A stretch of DNA of 64,000 nucleotides from Raphanus sativus. Lineage: Eukaryota > Streptophyta > Magnoliopsida > Brassicales > Brassicaceae. The notes beneath the pieces were generated by a model that saw only the letters and a list, made by a program, of their open reading frames with translations, searched no databases and was not told where the DNA came from. Both the position numbers and the translations under genes were made by a program. Shown here in pieces: positions 55,663 through 64,000 of this stretch; the stretch's first letter is position 1, and each line of letters starts with the position of its first letter. The stretch covers positions 11,778,668 through 11,842,667 of the forward strand of contig NC_079519.1 in the NCBI RefSeq assembly GCF_000801105.2, read 5' to 3'.

Positions 55663-57076
55663 TCAGGCTGAATCGCCGCTACCGGAGTGACCAGCGTCCT
55701 CCTGTTCCTCGGAAGTCTCTATCCTCCAGTGGATGTTTCGGCTTGTTCCTTGCATGGGCGCCTCGTGCTCTGCGGTGTGCGCTCCTCTTGGCCTCCAATG
55801 CAGCCGCCTGTGATCGCCCTGAGTATCCTCTTTATGAGGCTGTTGTTCTTCTTCTGGAATCAACCATACAGCGTCTGTAGGCGTGATCATCAGTCACATC
55901 GGTGAAGTCCTCCAGGTCGTACTCACCATCAGCCGGTGGAGTCACATGCTCCACATCATCCATATCATCATCATCATTCGGAACTGGCGCACGTGGATCA
56001 TCGCAGAGGTTCTCTGCATCGAGGAAGAACAAAATGTTCTCTAGACATAAGAAGTTTGTGAACCCATGCATAGGGAGCTTGCAGTACAGAGGGTTCCCTT
56101 CTTTGTCTTGGAACTTGTAGGTGTTCTCGTCGCGCAAGATGTGGCTTGCGATCAGGTAAGGAGAATCAATATACTCCATCTCAGAGACAACCGTGTAGGA
56201 GCTGAGGTTGATGTTGAAGCGCTGGAATAAGGGAGTGAGCAGACTGCCGCAACGATCCTTCTTGTCATCGGTACGAATCAGGGTGTCTCTGCGCTCTGCG
56301 AACATGGAGATGAGATGGAACCCTGGGTTGGTCTTGACTTCCTGGATCGATACTATGTTCTCTCTGCGCATCTCGTCCTCAAGCCCTGTGTAGAGAACCT
56401 GGAGCTCTCCATTCGTGATCTTGGAGGTGTACTCCTTCGCGAACAGGATGTTTGACACGATCTTAGCGATGATCCGGATAGTGGGGTTCCGGATCTGCGA
56501 CTGGTATGCCTTGCGAGAGATGAACTTGCTGGCTGCAATGAGATCCCAAAAGGTGTCTGCCGGCTTGAACTTTTTCTCCACTGAAACCCCCTTAGGTGTG
56601 TCTGCAATCTCGAGTAGCTCGTTCAGATCGTTGAGAGAGATGGAGCAGAACTTGCCGTCAGCCATGAAGGAGAAGGAGCAGTTCTCGTATGTAGACGCAT
56701 TGGGGTTCTGGTAAGTGATCTGGCATGTCGCGAGCACTTGCCTGACCAAATCCGGGTAGAGAACCTGGGCTTGGAAACAGAGAGGCGCAAGTCCCATAGC
56801 CTGCAGCGTGTCAAACACTTCAGTGTCAAGGCCTAGATCGGCTAGGGTCTCCTGGTACGCGAACCGTGTGGGCAAGATCTCTGCTAGAAGGAGCCGGTTG
56901 TATCTCGCCGCTGATTCCTTGTCTCATCCCTCAACATTGTAGTCAAGGAGCATTGGGTCATTGAGGTTGATCGGCTCACCCTCATTCTTGTTTGGCCATG
57001 GGTAACCAGGCGGAGCTCTCACGGTTGGAGACGGTGTGCTCTTGACCGCCTTTGGGTGTCTCGTGCGTGGAGGCAT
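55663..57076 (-). pseudogene. Athila env-like ORF (ATHILA ORF1 domain)
   Basis: The start is the ATG at 57074-57076 (MPPRTRHPKAVKSTPSPTVR). A TGA at 56924-56926 interrupts it after LDYNVEG; the same frame continues DKESAARYNRLLLAEILPTR and FAYQETLADLGLDTEVFD for some 350 residues to an acidic end (PNDDDDMDDVEH). Near 55890 the frame changes and a final 75 residues (HWRPRGAHTAEHEA and so on) follow in another frame to 55663. This large domain lies after integrase in Athila elements, in the position of an envelope gene. Its function is unknown and no signal peptide or membrane helix is obvious here. The stop and shift make it a pseudogene. Confidence 0.8.
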
Positions 57077-57735
57077 CCGCAAAACAAAAGCAATATCCAA
57101 ATCAGTACAGTTCATCGGTTGTTCTAGAGATGATGGAACAAACCAATCTTTCAATTTTAAACAAGTCCATCGATTTCTAGACAACCTACACAAGCCTCAA
57201 TCTTGACAACACAAATCGCAAGCATCATGAATCACAATCAACAAATCGGTTCCTATCCCATTCGAAATCAATCACCAATTCAATCCTAGCAGCAAATATA
57301 AAATCAAGAGCCACAATCTAGGACGAAATCGCAAAGCATAAAAAGAAAAGAGGATCCAAGAAACCAGTCCTAATTCGCGATTTGCATGCGCAAAAGGGGG
57401 AGAGTTCTTGAGCGATTACCTTGATTGGAGAGGTAATTCCTGCAAAACAAACCAATCTCTAGAGAACTCAAGAGGTTAAAATAAAAATCGATGAAGAGAT
57501 AGGGAGATGAGTGGTTCGCGATTTAGGGTTCTAAAGGGGGTGGTTTGCGGCGAGAGAGATGAAGTGGGGAGTGGAGTGAGTGGGCCTTAAATAGTCCAAC
57601 CAAACCGCTTCTCCTTCCCTTTTTTTTTATTATATATTTTTTTATTATTTTTTATTATTTTTTTTTATTATTATTTTTTTTATTATTTGGTTGTCTAAAG
57701 GGGGTGGTTTGCGGCGAGAGAGATGAAGTGGAGAG
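57077..57735. repeat. Leader of the env-like ORF with duplication and (TTATTT)n tract
   Basis: A 37-bp direct repeat (starting CTAAAGGGGGTGGTTTGCGG) occurs at 57531-57567 and 57695-57731. Between them lies a low-complexity T-rich tract (57610-57690). No gene is seen. Confidence 0.8.
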
Positions 57736-57831
57736 TTTGTTGTCAATGGTCAGCGTCTCAAGCCATATCTTGCTGACACAACAATTGATGAAGGTGTAGA
57801 GATACCCTTAAGCGATCCCCCTCAAGCCTAA
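57736..57831 (+). pseudogene. Inverted fragment: C-terminus of Athila pol
   Basis: On the plus strand, against the rest of the element, the DNA reads FVVNGQRLKPYLADTTIDEG, VEIPLSDPPQA and a stop, followed by a GGGAGGCAACCCAC-like word. From memory this is the usual end of Athila integrase and the spacer behind it. Its reversed orientation points to an inversion within the element, or to insertion of a piece from another copy. Confidence 0.7.
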
Positions 57832-58032
57832 TCGGCTCATTGAAGTCAAGCTAGTGACAGAAAACAAGCGCTTGGTGGGAGGCAACCCACTAGTGAGTGT
57901 AAATATTGTTTTCTTTTTGTTTTTATCATTCTAGAAACTAACTTGCCGGTTGAAAAATCAAGAAAATTCGAGCCCTTCCCAGGAGAAAACTCTAGCGGTA
58001 GTTCCGCCGAAAACTCTAGCGGTAGTTCCGCT

Positions 58033-58518
58033 GATCCCCCAGCAGTCGAACACTTCAACTTCCAAGATGTAGTTCTGAGGCATCTCATTTCTCTTGTTTA
58101 TACTCCCCATCCTTTGGCATGAATTGCATCGTGATATGAAAGCGTGAGCATCTCTGAACATAGTGGACCACCAGAAACCGTCTTGGAGGATCTTGGAAAC
58201 TATCTTGAAGGTGGCAAAGTGACCAGCATAAGAGGAACCATGACAGTGGTGAAGGATCCCTGGAATATGAGCTTCTGGAACACACCTCCTGAAGATCCCA
58301 TCCTTGCCTTGTCGATACAGATACGGCTCATCCCAAAAGTAGTGCCTCGCTTCCCTTAGAAATTTTCTCTTCTAATTCCTTGTGAACCTCAAAGGTTCCT
58401 TCTCAGCTGCTAGAAAGTTGGCAATCTCAGCAAACCATGGAAGATTCGGGTACTGCTTCTGGATCACTGCAGCGAATGCTTCGTCTACGCGGGAACAATC
58501 TTTGCTGACAGGTAATGA
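58033..58518 (-). pseudogene. Athila integrase, N-terminal zinc finger only
   Basis: After a stop at 58519 the frame area gives HHCHGSSYAGHF, then TMFRDAHAFISRCNSCQRMG and NEMPQNYILEVEVFDCWGI. The His2-Cys2 finger is thus present. Right after CWGI, where the catalytic core with its first Asp should begin, the sequence switches to an unrelated 24-bp repeat (GGAACTACCGCTAGAGTTTTC). The core is missing. Confidence 0.85.
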
Positions 58519-59889
58519 CTATTCCAGGTTGCACAGACCAATCGCATTGACGTATTCCATCGGTTGTTCCTCGTCAAGAACTGTCTCATCTGACACTTTC
58601 ATCCTGGAGAGATGATCTGCCACTCCATTATCAACTCCTTTCTTGTCTCTTATCTCTAGATCAAATTCTTGGAGCAAGAGAATCCATCTTAAGAGCCGCA
58701 GTTTAGCATCCTTCTTCATGAGCAAGTACTTAAGAGCCGCGTGGTCTGTGTGCACGATCACCTTTGATCCAAATAGATAGGATCTGAACTTTTCAAAAGC
58801 GAACACGATGGCAAGGAGCTCCTTCTCTGTGGTTGCGTATCGACACTGAGCTTCATCGAAGGTCCTGCTCGCATAGTATATCACGTGCAGCTTCTTGTCT
58901 TTACGCTGTCCAAGGACTGCTCCCACTGCAAAATCACTCGCATCTGTCATGATCTCAAAAGGAAGATCCCAGTCTGGAGGTTGAACAACCGGTGCACTGA
59001 CTAGAGCTCCCTTGATCGTGTGGAACACGGCTAGGCAGTCGCTGTCAAAGGCGAACTGAGCTTCCTTGCAGAGCAACCGAGTGAGTGGTCTCGTGATCTT
59101 AGAGAAGTCCTGGATGAACCTCTTATAGAAACCAGCGTGTCCCAAGAAACTCCTGATTCCCTTCACTAATGTTGGTGGTTGCAGACTCATTATGACCTCG
59201 ATCTTTGCCTTGTCCACCTCAATGCCTTTCTCTGATATCTTGTGTCCTAGAACAATCCCATCTCTGACCATGAAGTGGCATTTCTCCCAGTTCAGCACCA
59301 GATGCTTCTCCTCGCATCGCTTCAGTACCCTGCACAAATTTGACAAACAGACATGAAAGGAGCTTCCATAGACGCTGAAATCGTTCATGAAAACCTCCAT
59401 TATGTCCTCGATCATATCAGTAAAAATCAACATCATGCAGCGTTGGAAGTTCACTGGAGCATTGCACAAGCCGAAGGGCATTCTCCTGTATGCATATGTT
59501 CCATATGGGCAAGTGAACATCGTCTTCTCCTGATCGTCTAGGTGGATGGGAATCTGAAAGAAACCTGAATAACCATCTAAAAAGCAATAGTAAGGGTGGT
59601 TAGCCAATCTCTCAAGCATTTGATCAATAAAAGGAAGTGGGAAGTGATCCTTACGAGTCGCAGCATTCAGCTTACAAAAATCAAAGCACATGCGATGACC
59701 AGTAACTGATCTAGTAGGGATCAATTCATTCTTTTCATTGGTTAACACAGTGATCGCACCCTTCTTAGGTACTACATGAACAGGACTAACCCACTTACTA
59801 TCAGAGATCGCATAGATCACACCGGCTTCTAGAAGTTTCATTATCTCTTTCTTTACAACATCTTTTAGATTTGGGTTTAACCTCCTCTA
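58519..59889 (-). pseudogene. Athila reverse transcriptase-RNase H
   Basis: About 440 residues from [20 protein letters not shown] (59841). RT blocks: [40 protein letters not shown] and the active-site stretch [10 protein letters not shown], where Athila relatives have FMDDF: the first catalytic Asp is Asn here. RNase H blocks follow ([53 protein letters not shown]). A TAG at 59887-59889 cuts it from the upstream part of pol and another stop follows at 58519. Confidence 0.9.
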
Positions 59890-61015
59890 ATGTTCTACAG
59901 AAGTCATCGATTCATCTTCCAGGTGTATTCTATGCATGCACAGATCAGGTGAAATGCCAGGTATGTCAGCTAGAGAATAACCTAATGACTTACGATATTT
60001 TCTCAGTTCACACAAAAGCAGAGTAGTCTCGACATTGTTCAGGTCAGCATTCACAATGACAGGGTATGTAGAATTAGGTCCAAGAAATGCATACTTGAGT
60101 CCCTTGGGAAGGGATTTGAGCTCTACCTTTGGAGCTTTCAGCTCGCTCCATGAGTCATCGGTCTGAGCTGCCGGAACAGACGGGTTCTGAACCGCGGTTG
60201 TTCCAGCTGATTTGCTGGACTCGCTGTTCTCCCCCAGACTTAGATTTGCCACCATCCAGGATCTTGGCATAGACATCAGCATCAACACTCTCTAAGCTCT
60301 GCTCGGCTTCAGCTCTGACTAAGGCGAGTTCAAGAGGATCATCGGTGAGAATCTCCTCAATCATTCCCTCATGCGGCTCTAGTGGATCACCATCTTCTTG
60401 GACAGTGAAAGTTTGTCCATCCAGCATCGGTTTCTTGAGCATCTGATTCATCTCAAACTTCACCACAATATCTCCAAGATGGAGATCAATCTTTCCTTGT
60501 CGGACATCAATGATAGCTCCAACAGTGCATAGGAATGGTCTTCCCAGGATCAAAGGATCTTTTGACTGCTCCTCGAGTTCCAGAACTACGAAATCGGCAG
60601 GGACCAGTGTGTTCCCAACCAGAACTTGAAGATCTTCAAGGATTCCAACTGGAGACTTCACAGATCGATCATCAAACACTAGGAACATCCTAGTAGGCTT
60701 GAAGTCCGTGTATCCAAGGCGCTTAGCCACAGAATAGGGCATGAGGTTTATGCTTGATCCTAGATCGACCAGTGAGCATGAGAAGACTGTTCTCCCAATC
60801 TGAACCGAGAGGACAAATTTTCCTGGATCACCCAGTTTCTTAATCCTTTTGTTCTGGAGCACTGCACTGCACTCCTTAGAGACAATCATGAACTCGCTGT
60901 CATCAGATATCTTCCCAGAGATCAGTTCCTTCACAAAGCTACGCATGGATGGTATCATCTGGATCGCACTCATCAGTGGGAGCTTGACAGTTAGGTCTTC
61001 AGCATCTTCCTGCAC
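59890..61015 (-). pseudogene. Athila protease region
   Basis: The frame 61015-60155 carries a retropepsin-like domain with active site CSLVDLGSSINLMP and the flap-side PLILGRPFLCTVGAIIDVRQ. Around 60200-60290 the reading moves to another frame (SKSAGTTAVQNPSVPAA to DLCMHRIHLEDESM), which leads into RT. So protease and RT are no longer joined. Confidence 0.85.
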
Positions 61016-62910
61016 TTCATCTCCTCCTTATCCTTGCGTGTAACCTTGGCCGGAACAGGGTATGGTACTTTTGGTACATACTGACGAGCAGGGGAAGGTG
61101 CTGCCGTCGGTGGAACAACCCCAGCGGGTCGCTCTGCATCAGTCGGAACAGTCTCAGTAGGTTGTTATGCCTCTTCCTCATCTGTAGGTACAGCTTCAGG
61201 CGGTTGATCCGACTCCTTCTGCTTCCCTTTCTCAGCCGATGTGAATCTCCTAGGGTCCAGATCAGGCAGTTGCTTTCCACTCCTTAGACCCACTGCATTG
61301 TACTCCTTGGGGTTCTTATATGTTTTTTCAGGGAGAGTTCCTTGCTGTCTCTTCACACTCTCAGCAGTCTGAGCAATCTGAATATCCATCTGTCTCATAT
61401 GGCTTGAGATATTGTCATACTTGGCACTCAGGTCATTGAACATATGATTCATCCTGGTGTTGATGTCGTTGGTGACCTGGTTCAGTGCTTTTCCCTGGAT
61501 CTGCTGACCTTGGAGCAATTGACTCATCATATTTGCGAGGCTCTTCATATCATCATGCAGAGCAGTCTGAGCCGGTTGTGCAGCCTGCTGATTAACCGGC
61601 TGTTTTTGGCTGTGGAACTGGGCATTTTGAGCTGAGCTGAGAACAAAGGTTCTTCCCTGATTGCCATATGGTATTTGGTATCCACTGTTTTGACCGTGAT
61701 TGCATTGAGCATTCTCTTGGTGACCGTCTAGTTTAAGGGCGTTGAACAGGTGGGGGTTGTTCCTCACGTTGGGGTTCGGGTGATAGTTCTTGAACTGCCA
61801 TCCTTACCCATTCACATAGCTCACTTCATGCTGATCCTCAGCCGACTGATCTACCTCTGATGTGCCTTCCGCGGTTGCTTTATCCTGAGGGGATTCTTCC
61901 ATGATGAAGACCTGGTTCTGATTGCTCTTAATCAGCTTATCGACCTTGGCAGAGAGCTCATCAATCTTGATGTTATCAACGCTGTTCACCTTCTGAGTGC
62001 GATCAGTCTCGCGGTTATTATCAGCTGAGCTTGAGGACATGTTCTCAATCAATGCGAAGGCACCTTGAGTGGACTGGGTCATGAAATCTCCATTACTAGC
62101 TGAGTTCAAAGCGTTCATGTACTCCCAGCCTACTCCATCGTAGAACACTCCCAACAGATAGTCTTCCTCAAAACCGTGATGTGGATACTCTATGCAGTAG
62201 ACATTGAATTGTTCCCATGCATCACAGAACGGTTCGTCTGCTAGTTGCTTGAAGGTCGCAATCTTCTGTCTCAGAGCTGCTGTCTTTGATTTCATGTAGA
62301 AGTGACTCAAGAAAGCTGATCGCACTTGTTCCCAAGTGGTGAGCGATCCAGTAGGTAGGGAATCTAGCCAGCAAGAAGCTTTCCCATCAAGCGAGAAAGG
62401 GAACATAGTACACTTGATGAAATCGGGTGGTACTTCATTCGCTTTAGTGAAACCACACATCTTTTCAAAGTGCTCAATGTGGTCCATCGGTATCTCAGCA
62501 GGAAGTCCATTGAAGATCTTCCTTTGCACCAGACTTATCAAGGCTGGCTTGATCTCAAAGTCTTGCCTAGTGCATGGTGGAGGGTTGATGGCAGATCGCG
62601 TAGCAGGCAGATTACGCAGTAAGTTTCTCTAGCCGATCTGAACAACCTCCTAAGGTTGGTTCTGCTGATTCGCAGCATTCAGAGCAGCTTGCTCGGTAGC
62701 AGCTTGCTGCGCTTGGATCGTTTGCTGCATCTGCTGCATCTGCTGTTGCATGAGTGCAAACGCAGCAGTGAGATCATCCTGGTGATCACCCATATTGGTG
62801 TTCGTAGATCTCGGCTGTTGACGGTTCTGTCGTTCCAATCTCGCTAGTTCTTCGTTGGTAAGCTGATGCAATGGTCCTTGTGCGTTGCTCCGAGTATGTC
62901 TACTGGTCAT
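61016..62910 (-). pseudogene. Athila gag, broken
   Basis: The ATG at 62908-62910 opens MTSRHTRSNAQGPLHQLTNE and a Gln-rich stretch, with a stop at 62650. The main gag domain (FNGLPAEIPMDHIEHFEKMC, SLPTGSLTTWEQVRSAFLSH, FCDAWEQFNVYCIEYPHHGF) lies at 62541-61804 and stops there. GWQFKNYHPNPN and a Gln-rich tail (61767-61165) follow, and a further stop (TAA) precedes a linker to the protease. Gag would form the particle; at least three stops prevent that. No CCHC knuckle is seen, as is usual for Athila. Confidence 0.85.
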
Positions 62911-63001
62911 GCACCTGGATCATCAGCTGAAACAAAGAAATAAACACGAGTTAGATATCTTAGACTAGATATGAAACCGAAAATTAGTGGTAAAAAAATC
63001 T

Positions 63002-63023
63002 GGTCCCCGTCGCAACGGCACCA
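63002..63023 (-). other. Primer-binding site of the Athila-type element
   Basis: On the minus strand TGGTGCCGTTGCGACGGGGA follows the LTR end by a few bases. It is close to the tRNA-Asp type site (TGGCGCCGTTGCCGGGGA) with some changes. Confidence 0.65.
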
Positions 63024-63028
63024 AAACT

Positions 63029-64000
63029 TGATACACTAAAAATGAATCTTTGCTACTGCCAAGTTAACAGTTGCAATTGTAGTATTTGAGATTCAAATCC
63101 AGAGGACCAGTCTACACTCTAGTTCTATGAGTTCCGAAATCAAGCTAAGAAGAAGATATGATTTTGGTTTTAAAGAGACAATAATTAACAAGTAAAAACA
63201 CGAGATTGATTCAATTTAACAAGGAGTTAGCTTAGGGTATTTCATTGGGTGTTGAATTGGAGCCAAACAATTATTCAAGCGCGATGAAGTGCTTTCTAGA
63301 ACTCGGATCACTCAGCTGGAACACTCCACTGTCGTGGCAGTGATCACTTTGCAGATCGATCTCACCACCTAACTGTCGTTGGGATGAGAATCAATTGCAA
63401 GCTTTAGAGAACAGGTCCGATCAGTTCACTTACCACCCTAATATCTACTTTCGCTGATTAGGGATACTAAGCTCATTCAATACAAGTCAAGTTATCTCCT
63501 AAGTGGTTAACTAGGCGATGAACTTAGTATCTAACATCAAGTGATCAGTTTAATGAAAGCAGTAAGAACATTATGAATGAAGAACAATTATGAATCGCTT
63601 ATCTATGTTTAGCTCATGTTTCAACACCCTAAAAACCCTAGGCGAGCAAAGCTACTACTCGATCATGATGCAGAGAATCAAAGACATAAATCCTGAATAA
63701 AATTGCATAAGAACAGAGTAGTAAACAATAGGGTTCAAATGATCTTCTCTATGAGAGGATGGATTCTTGTCCCTTACAAGTTGCAGATCGCAAATCACAG
63801 TCTTCTCTTATAAAAACTAGCGTAAGAAATTAATAAAATGATAGATGGCGTTTTTATATGGAGGCGCCAGTGAGTAGAATAGAGATTAGGGCAACATGGT
63901 TTTAATTCCTAAATAGGAGTTTCCATATTCGTCGGGAACAATCTCGGGATCACTCCGTCTGCTTGTTCCGCTTGAGAGAGAACAGTCTCGGGACTGTTCT
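63029..64000 (-). repeat. 5' LTR of the Athila-type element (cut by window edge)
   Basis: From TGATACACTA it follows the LTR at 44271 with scattered differences; a GCTATTACCAAGTTAACAGT-type duplication in the other LTR (44293-44345) is single here. The last 200 or so bp lie outside. Confidence 0.88.

Larger units (their letters stand above)
44271..64000 (-). mobile_element. Athila-type Ty3/gypsy retrotransposon, split by a second element
   Basis: Read on the minus strand, the order is 5' LTR (beyond the right edge to 63029), primer-binding site, gag, protease, RT-RNase H, partial integrase, env-like ORF, polypurine tract, 3' LTR (45446-44271). Positions 46368-55085 belong to a later chromovirus-like element that entered between the env-like ORF and the 3' LTR. 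Gag, pol and the env-like ORF carry several stops and frame changes, the integrase core is missing and one pol piece is inverted, so the element is dead. The right LTR is cut by the window edge. Confidence 0.88.

Noticed and set aside
1..64000. tRNA or rRNA genes
   Set aside because: Only the tRNA-like heads of the SINEs were seen; no cloverleaf with an anticodon arm or rRNA block could be recognised.

Overview
The window reads as nuclear DNA of a crucifer plant, most likely Brassica. The intact genes are intron-rich and look like close relatives of Arabidopsis genes, the intergenic DNA is very AT-rich, and plant transposons of every major class are nested in each other. Two runs of exactly 100 N (24140-24239, 40823-40922) mark gaps in a draft assembly.

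Layout. 1-4554: the 3' part of a type I pectinesterase (+) facing a complete SKU5-like cupredoxin gene (SKS2-like, -) with a SINE in its first intron. 4555-16950: a repeat block with three hAT-like non-autonomous elements, a Helitron, probable relics of further Helitrons, a 5.8-kb Pack-MULE holding fragments of several genes plus a 2.3-kb TTTATAAA-rich array, and a SINE. 17812-20990: a complete 11-coding-exon trehalose-6-phosphate phosphatase gene (TPPA-like, -) with a 5'UTR intron. From memory of Arabidopsis chromosome 5, SKS2, pectinesterase genes and TPPA lie close together there, so 1-21000 looks like a collinear block swollen by transposons. 21623-24139 and 35932-39374: two near-identical copies of a Mutator-like element coding for a DUF1985-type protein. 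Their introns and 3' part are packed with palindromic AAGTCGTC/GACGACTT repeats, and a third degraded relative starts at 41209. 24499-28182: a second Pack-MULE with a broken HAKAI (E3 ligase) fragment, ending 74 bp upstream of the start codon of an intact two-RRM gene (28257-29424). 30073-35479: gene debris, namely a PI4K-gamma tail, a 3'-truncated SCAB-like gene and a 3'-truncated TIP4;1-like aquaporin facing each other, and a frameshifted F-box gene. 43812-64000: an LTR-retrotransposon nest. An Athila-type Ty3/gypsy element (-) with an env-like ORF was split by an 8.7-kb chromovirus-like Ty3/gypsy element (-) flanked by a perfect 5-bp target duplication. Both are inactivated by stops and frameshifts, and the Athila element carries an inverted piece of its own pol 3' end.

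Working genes seen: pectinesterase (cell wall pectin; 5' end outside the window), SKS2-like (cell wall or plasma membrane, probably GPI-anchored), TPPA-like (trehalose metabolism) and the RRM protein. The most unusual content is the palindromic repeat system of the DUF1985 elements, including a long inverted repeat with about 260-bp arms, and the two gene-capturing MULEs delimited by exact 9-bp target duplications. All product names come from remembered family sequences; no database search was run.
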